Positions 10,186-21,586 of a stretch of DNA of 64,000 bases are shown here, piece after piece. The number at the start of each line of letters is the position of its first letter. Within the stretch, counting starts at the first letter, position 1. Below the pieces are notes generated by a model. That model searched no databases, had not been told where the DNA came from, and saw nothing but the letters and a program-made list of their open reading frames with translations. This DNA comes from Cercis canadensis (taxonomy: Eukaryota; Streptophyta; Magnoliopsida; Fabales; Fabaceae): the NCBI GenBank assembly GCA_003255065.1, contig QAOA01005000.1, forward strand, positions 173,442 to 237,441, written 5' to 3'. The translations under genes and the position numbers were made by a program.

Positions 10186-11854
10186 TGATGAAAAATATTT
10201 GTATATATTAATTAATCCCCATTTTTAACCTCCTAATCCTATTTTGGGCTTATTTGATTGGGCTTGGGTCATATTTCATTAATTAGGTTCAAATTGGGCT
10301 TAAGTGTGTTTTTCAGCATTATTAGGATTTTGACACTATTCTATATTTTGGGTATATCTTTAGTTCTGCATGTCTAAAAATTGTGATTCTTGCCTTGTAG
10401 GAAAGCTAAGAGGATTATCTATAACTTTTATTCAGACCTCCAAGGCCAATTTAGACGTTCAGTAGGTCAAATTTAACCCGGAAGTTAGAGTAGAGTTGCT
10501 GCTGTTGGATCCTAACCCTCATGCAGTGTTTGGACCATAACTTGTGCTGTACATGTCGTATGGACTTAAAACTGGTCCCATTGGAAAGCTAAGATGCAGA
10601 AAGTCAATTGTTATGAAGGTCAATTCAACAAATTATGAAGTTAAGATGGTCTTATTGCCTGTCGAATATGACTGATTAGTCCAAAGACCTATATGGACTT
10701 AAATGGGCTTAACTTCCTCAATTCAGGCCTAACTAGGCCCAAACTAGAGCCCATTTGAAGCTGAGGTCCAGAGGTTTAAACTAAGTTAGGGGTAAATTAG
10801 GTGTGCATGAAAGTTAGGAGGTTATAATTAGAGAAATGAGGCAGACGAGTTATGAATTCTAGACTAGGCAATTTTTAGGCAGCTTTTATTTTCTCTCTTG
10901 AAAATTCTAGAGCTCTTTGATTTATGGCTGCACTTCTCCATTGGAGCTTGGATTTCATGACCATGGAGGAGTAGAATCCTTGTAACCAAATTAGACTCCT
11001 GATTAAATTCGGTTTTGATTTTGAGATTATGTTCTGAATTAGATTAAACTTAATGTAATTTCTTCTTCTTTAAATTTCTACCTTGCTTTAATCTTTGTAT
11101 GAATTCATGGAGATATTTGTAATTTATATGGATATTGAAGTAAAACATAGAAGTTAGATTGATCAATCTTTAATCTGCGGTTAGAATTCAGAGAAGCTAT
11201 GCTANCCAAGTTAGACTCCTGATTAAATTCGGTTTTGATTTTGAGATTATGTTCTGAATTGGATTAAACTTAATGTAATTTCTTCTTCTTTAAATTTCTA
11301 CCTTGCTTTAATCTTTGTATGAATTCATGGAGATATTTGTAATTTATATGGATATTGAAGTAAAACATAGAAGTTAGATTGATCAATCTTTAATCTGTGG
11401 TTAGAATTCAGAGAAGCTATGCTATGCTAATTGATGTTCAGTTTTTAGATTAATCATTAATTGCTTAGTCTTTGTGATTACAAGATTAGTGATTATATGT
11501 GATTAATCGAATCCTGAGTGATAACTTAGTAGGAACAATTGATCATAATTAGAAATTTTAGTTGTGATTAAACTCAATTAGTAGTGCTGCATTAAGACTT
11601 AATTACTCATGTTAATTTAGGATGAATCAAACCGATTTTTAATGAATGTCTAGCTAGGTTACGCCTTTAATCAACTATATTAATCTTTGTTTAATTCTGT
11701 AATTTACAATTATAATCTTGTTTCAAAAATCTCCTGTTTTTAACTTGAAATTATTGATTACACATTGCATTTCTTGTGAGACAAACACGTATTATGCCCT
11801 CTATTGCATTCTAATTAGGGGATTCAGTTCAATTTAATTGGTTAAGCGACAACA
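10186..11854 (+). repeat. 3' LTR of the Athila-type element
   Basis: Starts TGATGAAAAATA just after the purine tract and ends GCGACAACA, immediately followed by Helitron helicase sequence in reverse. About 1.67 kb as written, about 1.45 kb without the 219-bp assembly duplication around 11205. It shares blocks (for example GGACCATAACTTGTGCTG) with the solo LTRs at 24343 and 41036, so these are related LTR families. Confidence 0.75.
10986..11424. other. Probable assembly duplication around N at 11205
   Basis: 10986-11204 and 11206-11424 are the same 219 bp with a few differences, separated by one N. As at 7565, this looks like an unmerged contig overlap and not biology. Confidence 0.75.
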
Positions 11855-11858
11855 CCAA

Positions 11859-14800
11859 TCACACAACCTTACCCCTAAATGACGTTTGTACAGCTTCTGT
11901 GTCGGTATGTTTTAGTATATCTCTCAGTGTTTTATCTAATGCCTCAAAATAATATTTATGTGTCATAAGGGCCTCATCCCAAATAATTAACTTTGTAGCA
12001 GCTAGTAGTTCTGCGAGAGGTGTGCCTGGTTTTATGTTACAGAATATATCCTCATTAACATTCAAAGGGATGAAAAATTTGGAATGTGATGTTCTGCCTC
12101 CTAGTAGAAGAAGGGATGCAATACCACTCGAAGCTACTATCAACACTATGTTGCCTTTGGAACGTAAAGCAACAGACACTGCTGTATAGACAATTATTTT
12201 TCTAGTACCACTATAACCATATAGAAAGAATTAACCATCATTGCTAGAGCATACCGCGGTCATGATTTTCTCATACATAATTTTCTGCTCATCTGTAAGT
12301 ATTGCGAATAATTGTGTATGCTCTTATGCTAGCTGATCTCTGTCATAGGCGGTCTCATCATAAATTAGTCTGTTTTGTGCAGATAAAGTACCTTATTCTG
12401 TTGCCAATGGCATGAGTGGGTAATCACGTAGGCTCTTGCCGTAATTCTGTAACAATTTTTGTATCTCTGCTAGTGATTGGTCTTTAAGCTCATTGTCACT
12501 CATTGTCAGTCTTGTAACAAAATCAAATAGTAATGCAGTCATTATACATATATGGTTAATCATATAATATTGTATTTTAGGAGAAAAAACATTCATTGCT
12601 ACCTCATAAACTATGTTCTATAATTAGCATTGTGATATGCAAATTAATTATATTATTAAATGTGTCAAACATATCTATTTAGTAACATTATAAGTTTTAC
12701 CAAGATTATTGAATATTCTTCGCTGTCTATGAACGATATCATCAGACATCAAATTCCACGTCTCTTCCTAGATCAAATCTGGTCTATTTATACTATTTGA
12801 CATTAGGAGTGTGACGAATAGGCCCCTCAAATAATGGTTGAAACCCCATGCGCTTGCTTCTTTTATACCTTCGATGAATTCATTGTTATCATCAAGTAGA
12901 CCAATTGCATAGCATGCTTCTTTAAATGTTAAGTAGACAACCCCATGAATTGTCTTGATTTCTTCATAGCTTGTACATCCTCTTTGTTGATTCAATAGGA
13001 GCCTCATGTAATATAACTCACCAGATCCAAGTGGAACATAATATAGTCGCCAAATAGAAAATCTTTTCTTTCTTGGCAACCACTCTTTAGTCTGCTGTTT
13101 CTAGACAAAATAATTTGAAAACTCAACATACGTCAGATGTTTGACATGTGGATATTTCTTATTTGCCTCAAACTAAGCCATAAATTTAGTCATCTTCACA
13201 CCTATTCTATTCACTACATCATCAAGGTTATCACCCTCTTGAAAGATGACAAACTGCTCATCTGGTAGATGAAGTGATAGTCTTTCCACTAGTGGATCTC
13301 GGTAGTGAATGTCAAATGCAAATATCCTCTAGACTGCCTCACATGCAGAAATGAACCTGCAATCGTAATACATCTTGATCTCATTTACCATCTTGTTCTA
13401 CTATTGTTTTTATTTGATTCGTAAAAAGCAGCTGTGATGCGACCATACCTTTTATTTATGTATTTGAATAAATATTTAATTGCTCTTGACTGATTACACT
13501 ACTCAACATTGATGTGCGCTTCATACTTCATAAGCAGATCTCAGTTATATAGAACGACAAACCTATTGCAGTAATGTTCATGTTAAAAATTTAAAAAAAA
13601 TCTGGTTTATAATTTCCTTTAATTAATTAATTAAGTAACATGACATGTAATTGTAGAATTATATTTACTTTTGCCTGTTATCAAGTAGTATTTCATTCTT
13701 GTCAACAGACCTGTTATCGTCTCTCCTCCTGTAGCAAATGTATCCATCATCATCAATCATCGTTCTCTCTATAAATTTCTCTGGAAAGTGTCGGGTACAT
13801 ATTTCATCTCTCATACACGGTGATTTAGTATTCGCAGCACCACATGAACCATGCATCATACAATTCCCAACAATTTCATACAATCTTGGATTTTCTTTCT
13901 TATTACGTATCTCAGCAGATATTATTTTATCAATGTCATTTGTGGTGAAGTGTTTATGCCTAGAATGCAAGAATAATAGTAGGTGTGCATGAAGTAACCC
14001 ATGTTTTTGAAACTCGATCGTATATACCACTGAAAATAATCTATTGTTAGAACATGGTCATTGATTTTTCACAGAGTATATAATGTACGAAGATGAAGAT
14101 ATGTACTTGATTGTACCTTTCTGAAATGATGTTCTTGTTTTCAATCTCTGATAAGCTCGTCCAATTTTATTTTAAACACTCTAGATAAAATAACGGGCCT
14201 ATCTTCAGTACCGAGCCTTCTATCTTTAATATAATGTTGTATCTCGGGCCATCGTGGATATCTAGATAAACAAATCTGGATATTCAGCCCGAAGACATAT
14301 GGACATGTAATCTTGGTAATTTTGGAACATATATCTCAATCCACCAATGAAAGAAGGCGGCAAGACTATACGTTTCCCAACAAATGATCTAACAATATCT
14401 CTGCTTAATGCACACTCAGTGAGACCCTTATATAATTCTGCTCTTAGTAAGTTCTGATTCATCCTGATATATCTCAATCTGGATGAATCAATTATTATAA
14501 ATGCATCGACCAATAATTGCTGAAATAATTTTTTTGATAAAAATAAAGTGGGAGCTTTACCATTCCTATCCATCAGCCTAAATGCAAAGAATTTTCTCAT
14601 TGACACTCTTATCCTCTTGGTAGTTTCAGTTATGGTTGATCCTCTAAAGAATACGTCATCTCTATGTCTGTCTTCGACATATGGAAATAGAAGGGGATAT
14701 TGTAATGCAAGATATGCAAGATGGATTTCGCATATCCTTTGTAGATCTTCTACCTTAGATTCTATTATAATGTCTCTTCCATTCTTAAGACTATCAACAT

Positions 14801-15670
14801 CTCAAACTATTAGGACCGCAATTTTATTCACAGTAGGCTTGTTGTAAGTCTTACCATCAGCTCAACGTTTCGCAATCAGCCGCATCTTTACATTGGTGAA
14901 TGAGTTGCTTTGATAACGATATCTCGCATTCCTAAATGTTTTTGCCAAGACATTGTGCTCGTTGAGTATCTTTCTTAGATCTTCAACAATGGTAAGATCT
15001 AGTCTATAGATGACTGTTTCAGAACGACTGCATTAGAACATACACATGGTTTAATTAGATGTAATATTAGATACAGTGAATAAAATGAAGTTGTATGAAA
15101 TTAATGCATTCACATTATAGATGTATTATGAGAGATAGATATAAAAAAAAAAAAAACAAATTTAGGTTAATAAGTAGATATAAAGGTGTATAAATTAAAT
15201 TCGTCTTACTTGTATGCCCGTATACAATTAGACACCTCATTGTCTATATCATAAATATACAGTTGTGCGAACTTAGGGTCTGATCCCTCATTGCGTAGCA
15301 AGTTGCCTAATGAGTGATAATTCTGACCGCTCATTCGGAACATCTTGATTCCTCGTTCCATATTTAATAAATTATCTACTCTACCACCAAGTGATGTGAA
15401 ATAAAACATCATATTGTATGTTCAGATTTTTTGAATGAAGTTGTTTGTCCTCTCATCAGTACCATCCAACAATGCCATTAATGTACTGGGTGGATATTCT
15501 AATAATGGTAATTGAATCTTTCTCTGATAACAACACATCCCGAACTTAGGTTTCTTTGGTCTCTTACTCTTTTTTACTCTTTCATTGTACCAGTGTAAGA
15601 CACCATAGAACTCACATTCCCATGTGGGATCCCCAATATTATAGCAAATTCTAATCTGTGTATCAGGTCA
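11859..15670 (-). pseudogene. Helitron RepHel transposase remains
   Basis: In living Helitrons RepHel nicks one strand at the element ends and unwinds it for rolling-circle transfer. Read from 15670 downward: N-terminal part (GDPTWECEFYGVLHWY; FTSLGGRVDNLL and PKFAQLYIYDIDNEV at 15412-15206); conserved N domain (FFAFRLMDRNGK, LRYIRMNQNLLRAELYKG, IGGLRYMFQNYQDYMSIC at 14606-14262); the HUH nuclease motif (EFQKHGLLHAHLLLFLH, 14030-13930); the catalytic two-tyrosine block (IKYLFKYINK, about 13470); the middle region (PRKKRFSIWRLYYVPLGSGE at 13079); the pre-helicase region (LKDQSLAEIQKLLQNYGKSL); and a PIF1-type helicase. The Walker A region reads GYSGTRKI where GYGGTGKT is expected, so the key glycine is replaced. 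The Walker B-like LIIWDEA is kept. Several stops and frame changes break the reading, and the helicase stops at FRGKVV. Confidence 0.85.
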
Positions 15671-16128
15671 TTTAGAATTATATATATAATCAATATTTAT
15701 GTAGAGTATATCAAAATGATATGTTGAACAATATAAATCTTTGGTATCAAACCTGAACTTGTAGTCTCATTGGAACAATTATTATTTGCATATATTTGAT
15801 TAATTTGTATGTCATCTATTCTTTCATCTATTGGATTTGATATAAATTAAGTTATATCTCACACAGGATAGAAACTAAAATATAGATATGCAGATAAATA
15901 TACATGCATGTTTACCTTCTGTATTAAGATGATTATTAGACTCATCCTGCTGGAACACATTGATATCATTTCCTAAGCACAAATGAAAGTATAAAGTATA
16001 TTAAAATTTTCCTACGATGACTTATGAATGAGTTCACAAATAATAAAATATGATATGTATATGTTTGTGTTAACTCATACGATGGGTCAATGGTCTCCAT
16101 TCAGTTATCAACTTCTATCAAATGCTCA
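15671..16128. other. AT-rich Helitron upstream sequence
   Basis: No coding sequence recognised. Short AT-rich stretches with GT/AG-like sites on the minus strand suggest introns and small exons of the RepHel gene, but I cannot define them. Confidence 0.4.
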
Positions 16129-17150
16129 ACATTAGCAGTCTCATGAGAATCTATATTATTTGAATGTAATGATTGCATGATCCTACTTCCTTGATGATTC
16201 GACAGTGTATTCTCTATATCGTTAAGACCCATAAAATAAACAAAGCTTAATTACAATTTTGGTCCCCTTATTTTAACCACTTGAACGTTTTGGTCCCCCT
16301 TCTTTAAAAATGAGCTATTGAGTCCCTTTATATTCATAAAATGTATAAGTTTAGTCCATTTATCTTTAAGTCAAAATTCTTAGGTTTATTTCAAGGTGTA
16401 AAGTTATCTGATTTATAATCCCACCGTTCAGATTGAAGAGCTACGTCTTGTGAATCTACAAATTAAATTTCAGCTCGATCTAACGGTTAAAATGTCTAAA
16501 TTTTGCGGTTAGATGAAAAATTTTGATTTTGGTATTTTGGGCTGAGTCTCACCGTTAGATTGAGCTAAAATTTAGTGAGGAGGTTCATAAGATGTGGCCC
16601 TTCAATCTGAATGGTGAGATTATGAATCAAAGAATTTTACACCTTGAAATAAACCTAGGAATTTTGACTTAAAGATAAATGGACTAAAATTGTACATTTT
16701 ATGAATATAGAGAGACTCAATAGTTCATTTTTAAAGAAGGGGGATCAAAACGTTCAAGTGGTTAAAATAGGGGGACCAAAATTGCAATTAAGCCAATAAA
16801 CAATATAGTTAATAAAAAAATATATATATATAAAATGTACACATTCTTACTAATACATACACTTGTCTTTGTGGTGATATCTATTACGTTTTTGCTTGAT
16901 AATATCAATCATTGAATCACACAACATTAGCAGTCTCATGAGAATCTATATTATTTGAATGTAATGATTACATGATCCTACTTCCTTGATGATTCGATCG
17001 TGTATTCTCTGTATCGTTAAGACCCATAAAATAAACAATATAGTTAATAAAAAAAAGAATATATAAAATATACACATTCTTACTAATACATACACTTGTC
17101 TTTGTGGTGATATCTATTACGTTTTTACTTGATAATATCAATCATTGAAG
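16129..17150 (-). repeat. Tandem duplication of about 240 bp, first copy split by a MITE
   Basis: The block starting ACATTAGCAGTCTCATGAG occurs at 16129 and again at about 16925. Both copies continue through the same text ending near ATCAATCATTGAA (about 16915 and 17147). Without the MITE at 16244-16794 the units are about 240 bp. A more diverged third relative lies at about 17345-17430, where the minus-strand reading GRMILQSLQTNRLDFDD resembles the reading SRIMQSLHSNNIDSHE of the copies. This suggests repeated duplication of a small exon upstream of RepHel. Confidence 0.7.
16244..16794. mobile_element. Mutator-like MITE (551 bp) with 9-bp target duplication
   Basis: An almost fully palindromic element. 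The left end reads AGCTTAATTACAATTTTGG and the right end, in reverse, GGCTTAATTGCAATTTTGG. Pairing continues through GTCCCC, CACTTGAACGTTTTG and beyond, and the inner halves also pair (CTTTAAGTCAAAATTC with its reverse). It is flanked by the 9-bp direct repeat AATAAACAA at 16235-16243 and 16795-16803. A 9-bp duplication and long inverted ends fit the Mutator superfamily. No coding capacity. Confidence 0.85.
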
Positions 17151-17734
17151 CACGTGATTCTTTTGAAACTTTTGGTGTAGGTATACCTGTGTAATTTTGA
17201 GTACATGGGAGAAAGTATAATTTTTCTTGTTAAATATAACGGTATTAAATGTATTCAAAATATATAACAATAAAAAAGGATTATGAGTACCTGTCTGGAT
17301 GTAACTGATTGTTGCATCTGTGTTTGACATTTGGACATCATTACATCTCATGTTCCCCACATTAGTAGTATCATCAAAATCAAGTCTATTAGTTTGCAGT
17401 GATTGTAGAATCATGCGTCCTTTACTCATGTATCAGCCACTATAAGTTTGACCAAATTTGCTTGTTGATTTACTATTTCTTGTTCAATGGAGATACATAT
17501 AATTAAATAAATTATCATACAAATAACAATAAAAATATACAATTTTTATTTGTACATAATATTGCCTGTCTTTTGACTCCTTTGATAGTTTTCTCTCAAA
17601 ATAGACATTCCGAATGATAATGCTTGATTGCCATAACGATTCCTTGACGATGCTGAGGGAGTGTTTTCTGGCAGTTACATAAAGTATTTGTGCATTGCAT
17701 AATTTTAATCTAAATCATGGGGATCATAAAAAAA
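17151..17734. other. AT-rich sequence before assembly gap
   Basis: Contains the diverged third copy of the upstream exon-like repeat (17345-17430). The minus-strand 95-codon frame at 17142-17429 covers it. The rest shows nothing I can name. Confidence 0.35.
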
Positions 17735-18075
17735 NNNNNNNNNNNNNNNNNNNNNNNNNNNNNNNNNNNNNNNNNNNNNNNNNNNNNNNNNNNNNNNNNN
17801 NNNNNNNNNNNNNNNNNNNNNNNNNNNNNNNNNNNNNNNNNNNNNNNNNNNNNNNNNNNNNNNNNNNNNNNNNNNNNNNNNNNNNNNNNNNNNNNNNNNN
17901 NNNNNNNNNNNNNNNNNNNNNNNNNNNNNNNNNNNNNNNNNNNNNNNNNNNNNNNNNNNNNNNNNNNNNNNNNNNNNNNNNNNNNNNNNNNNNNNNNNNN
18001 NNNNNNNNNNNNNNNNNNNNNNNNNNNNNNNNNNNNNNNNNNNNNNNNNNNNNNNNNNNNNNNNNNNNNNNNNNN
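17735..18075. other. Assembly gap, 341 N
   Basis: A run of N flanked by poly-A on the left and poly-T on the right. The contents are unknown, and the linkage between the Helitron and the gene-fragment region rests on scaffolding. Confidence 0.98.
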
Positions 18076-19570
18076 TTTTTTTTTTTTTTCAAATAGCTTT
18101 TCAATTTAATTTATTTTATGCCTTGCTTTACATGTGTAGGAAGAGGGAGGACATTGGTTAGCTAATGTCTCCTTTGGTAGCATCTACTGTTTTTTCACAA
18201 CAAAATAAAAAGAAGTTTTGGCTCTTAAGCAGTTGGCCTTGAGTAGCCTAATGCCTTGCTGAGCATGTAAACGATGGATTTTGAACATATGAACTTGTGA
18301 ATTTATTGAATTTGCTAAATTTAGCTACTAAGTTTAGTGTTGGACGTTATATTAAAGCCTAAACTTGATACTCAAAAGACGCCCTGCTAAGTTAAGGTGT
18401 AGTGGAGGTTTAGCCAAGTTTAGGTCCAAATTTGCAGCAGTTTAATTTTCAGATGATAAGAGATAGCTAGTTTGAATATTAAATATCTAAATTATCTTAG
18501 TAACAATGATGCTTAAAAAAATTACTAATTGAAGTGCTATGCTATTAATGATGTGGCTTTCATTTTCTAGAGATATGGGAATTTATTTAGCAACTTACAA
18601 GTGAGTTCATACTGTTAAAAAATACTATTCCCTTATTTTTCTGCTATTTTACTTTTGGTCCTTAAACTCATAGCTCTTGAACCCGATACTAGTATCTAGT
18701 TACATGTTGTCAATCACCTTTATATGTTAATCATGGTTTTTCATGATCATTGCATAAAATTTTCAGTGGTCCTATTATTTATGATCTTTTTTCTGCAATG
18801 TCTTATGTATTTTATTTCCTTTTGATCTCATAGTAGTTTAAATTAATTTCCTGTATTTTTCTCTTATATTTAGTCTTTGTTTTTGTGCCAGTTATTGATT
18901 TGGCTTGGCAAATCATTGAACAATTACAAAATACAAGGAAGATGAAGATTATCTCAGTTTTAGTTTTGTATTTACAAGTACTAAATGCTTTTATCATGAT
19001 GTTGATGTCAGTTTGCACTATGATCATAGATGATTGTCTTAGAAATCATAAGAGTAAGACTTGGGATGAAAAGTCATCGAGGTTGAGTAGTAAACAGTAA
19101 GTACAGCCGAATAGCTTTGCTTCAAAACTCTCTAAAAAATGGAGCAGGAGTTTATTGCATTCAAAACTGTTTTTCATTACAAGCCCACACAATGATATAA
19201 GTGACTTCATCTACAGATTTTAGAATGAAAAGATTAATATTATTACTTTTGTTTCATATAGCCATTCCAGGTTCAGATAACCCAGCTTGCTGTAAAAATC
19301 TTAAATGTTCAAATGCAATAAACTTGAAGGGTGATTATTAAGTGGTAAATATTTTTATGATTTCACAAACTGTTACAAACTTGATCGGTTGCCATGAAAG
19401 CCCTTTTATAATTACAGAGCATGCTAAATTGATGAACACAGCTTTGTGCCAAGGATACCTATTACCAAAACTCACTCCAATTTCTTCTTTCAGCCACAAG
19501 AAAATATTACAAAAAAGGGAAACCGAAAACTAAAGAAAAATTAGTAAAATAATTAAATTAGACGTGACAT
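18076..19570. other. Unassigned AT-rich sequence
   Basis: No recognised gene or repeat. Possible plus-strand exon-like stretches lie after AG at 18139 and around 18892-18957 (reading VIDLAWQIIEQLQNTRKM), and another ends near a GTAAGT-like site at 19098. They do not match a family I know. The stretch 19100-19560 is non-coding. Confidence 0.3.
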
Positions 19571-20002
19571 TTACTGGGCAGAAGTACTTGGCTCCGTTAA
19601 CCAATTCCACACTCTCACTTGACCTGTTCCATCACCAGTGAAGAATATGCCACCAGGACCTATCACCTGTTCCATCACCAGTGAAGAATATGCCACCAGG
19701 ATCTATCTGGATTGCTCGAACCTCCTGTTTGGTGAAAATCTTACCCCTTTCTGAGAACCTGAACAAGAAATGGAACAAACGAAGAAGTTGAATTAAGAAA
19801 ATTTTACCCATGTGCATGATGAGTGGCGTGTGCATAAGAGGTTGTCTGTTGGAAAGACGAGAGAACAAATGACAGCATAAATGCATGGAAAGACAAATAC
19901 TTACGATGGCAAATCATAAAGGCGCACAGTATTATCATTGCAAGAGCACAATAGAATAGGCTTGCCTTGAGAATCACTAAACCCACAGAGGGTAATTACA
20001 CC
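19571..20002 (-). pseudogene. ZFWD-type CCCH/WD40 protein, C-terminal exons
   Basis: Two exons of the end of a WD40 propeller. Exon 20002-19905 reads GVITLCGFSDSQGKPILL then CSCNDNTVRLYDLPS and ends at a good GTAAGT donor. Exon 19758-19571 follows a CAG acceptor and reads FSERGKIFTKQEVRAIQIDP, GGIFFTGDGTG, then VRVWNWLTEPSTSAQ and a TAA stop. The wording matches the last two blades of plant ZFWD proteins (CCCH zinc fingers plus WD40 repeats, thought to bind RNA). A 43-bp tandem duplication (19622-19664 and 19665-19707) shifts the frame in the last exon. The zinc fingers and earlier blades are absent, and upstream lies another gene's sequence, so this is a transferred fragment. The family assignment is firm; transcription is unknown. 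Confidence 0.75.
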
Positions 20003-20145
20003 CTGCATGCAGATCATAATGTCATTATCATCATCATAATCAACAACGGCATCATCACAAAATTATCCATGAAATTTGAAAACTACAGTAATACAGTTTA
20101 AGAAACTTGCAGAAGATTTAGCATGAAATTTGAAAACTACAGTAC

Positions 20146-20586
20146 CTCATTACGTAATCTTTGAAGTTCTCTGGTGGACAAAGTGCAGAAAGACGAGTCC
20201 AAGCTATTTGTGTAACTTGACACCTTACTGTCAATTGAAATAAACTCTAGATAGATGCTCGCAACCCCATCTGCTAAAGCTAGCACAAAATCTTCCAATG
20301 TGGAAATCCCATGCAAATCAAATAAACAGGAGTCATAGCAACAATCCTCCCTGATAACACACGGATAATGAATTTCTAGAAAGGAAGAGTAAAATTAGTA
20401 AATTATTCAAATGTACCAGTTGATGTGTCAAGTGATACATTTACTTTCTAGAAATACATTGTCAGCCTTACTTTTTCCAAGGAAAAACTCCTTTTCCAGC
20501 CAAGTGAAACAGATAGAATGACAGGACCTTTGAATAACTTGAGAAAATGTTTTGAACCAATCATCCATAACAACAGGATGAAGTAA
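20146..20586 (-). pseudogene. Two exons of an unidentified plant gene
   Basis: Two minus-strand exons with consistent splicing phase. The first (about 20586-20472) reads LHPVVMDDWFKTFSQVIQRS, then CHSICFTWLEKEFFLG, and ends at a GTAAGG donor. The second (20348-20146) follows a TATCAG acceptor and reads EDCCYDSCLFDLHG, ISTLEDFVLALADGVASIYL, then STRELQRLRNE, and ends at GTACTG. The text is protein-like and conserved in appearance, but I cannot name the family. It does not belong to ZFWD proteins or glutaminyl-tRNA synthetase, its neighbours on either side. Direct repeats of about 23 bp (20068, 20122) and 30 bp (20588, 20662) sit at both edges. Confidence 0.5.
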
Positions 20587-20715
20587 TTTTAGCATTAAGT
20601 AAGGTTAAATTTATATGTGCTGTTGTTTAGCATTATATGAGAACCATAACAACAGATAAAATTTAGCATTAAGTAAGGTTAAATTTATATGAGAATAAAG
20701 CTCTTTCTACCATAC

Positions 20716-21586
20716 CAACACCACAAGATTCTTCAAACTTTTTCAAATAAAGATTCTCCAAACCCGTATCAGCAAGAAAGGATAATGCTGCATCTAACTG
20801 TGCTGTTGTTTTTATCTGCAATAAGAATCATAGTGAGACTAGTTCCAATATAAAGAATTATCCAAGCAGATTCATTTGTAGCAAATCTCATGATTAAGAC
20901 TTTGTCAAATAATTAGTGAAAATAAAGAGCCAATGCCATGATGTATGGCAAGCTTAGAAAAAATCAGATGGCAACCATCTATGCTCCATAACTTTGAGGA
21001 AACAATGTATTGCAGCAATGTTAGTAGGGCATTTGACGGGTACTTTGCAGCAACCTGCCAAATAATGGCAAGGACCATGTTAAGAAATAAAATAAATTTG
21101 TAGAATTTTTCTTCAGGATTATCAAGTTAATATGAAATAAGATGCTAAAGCAAACTCATAAAAACTAAATCACTCAACTAAACTTGCTGCATGCAGAAAG
21201 CAAATATAGCTAATTTCTTTTTTTCGATCCAATGAACTATCAACTAGGAAAGCATGTCATAGAATTATCTGCATGCAAGGTATTTTACCGTATACAAGAG
21301 ATTTCCTACACTCCGATCGCACCCATCAGCAACACCAGCCTGAAAAGCACAAAAGGCCCACAAAAGATAAGCACAGAACATAAATGGAAACATCACTTCC
21401 GAATTCATCCCTTACGGTCGAATTTTCTGGACCAATCAAACAGGTTGATGAATACCTCATCAATGACAGCCGTAAGATTGGCAGTGACTTTTGTTGTTAG
21501 CAATGGAGCTTTTAGCGGTCCGTTCATCCAAATCGAAAGCGCTCCACACACTTCTCCTTATCGGCACCCTCCTCTTTGCCCAGCAT
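20716..21586 (-). pseudogene. Glutaminyl-tRNA synthetase N-terminal domain fragment
   Basis: Four minus-strand exons of the eukaryotic GlnRS N-terminal domain, which helps the enzyme hold tRNA-Gln. Exon 1 (21586-21456) starts MLGKEEGADKEKC and ends VTANLTAVIDE. Exon 2 (21339-21289) reads AGVADGCDRSVGNLLYT. Exon 3 (21054-20992) reads VAAKYPSNALLTLLQYIVSS. Exon 4 (20815-20716) reads IKTTAQLDAALSFLADTGLE then KKFEESCGVG. The catalytic Rossmann domain and anticodon-binding domain are missing; an unrelated gene follows. Exon 1 has two small frame disruptions (near 21530 and 21495), and the exon 3 donor is TT instead of GT, so it is not a functional synthetase. Most introns are kept, so it was copied or moved as DNA, not from mRNA. 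Confidence 0.8.

Larger units (their letters stand above)
1470..11854 (+). mobile_element. Athila-type Ty3/gypsy element, 3' part
   Basis: A Ty3/gypsy fossil of which only the part from late reverse transcriptase/RNase H to the 3' LTR is present. The order is RNase H (1482-2200), integrase zinc-binding domain (2389-2663), an inserted related element (2664-7519), the rest of integrase (about 7763-8594), a long non-coding 3' region, a purine-rich tract ending just before 10186, and an LTR to 11854. The wording of RNase H (GHVVSSKGLEV, FLGHAGFYQRFI) and the purine tract AAGTGTAGGGAG fit the Athila branch. It is broken, with a handful of breaks besides the insertion. Its 3' end cuts a Helitron helicase, so it entered the Helitron or was joined to it later. 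No 5' LTR lies in the window. Confidence 0.8.
11855..17734 (-). mobile_element. Decayed Helitron, minus strand
   Basis: A rolling-circle transposon identified by its RepHel protein remains (11859-15670). The helicase end is cut at 11855 by the LTR of the Athila-type element, so the Helitron 3' terminus (hairpin and CTRR) is not in view. The upstream side (15670-17734) is AT-rich with a tandem duplication and a MITE, and it runs into an assembly gap, so the 5' TC terminus cannot be placed. The gene fragments at 19571-21960 have the same orientation and might belong to the same element, but this is unproven. Confidence 0.75.

Noticed and set aside
13738-13992. Plus-strand 84-codon frame
   Set aside because: It is antisense to the Helitron HUH nuclease region, which has clear family motifs.
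17695-18109. Long open frames across the gap
   Set aside because: They consist of N translated as X and are not real.
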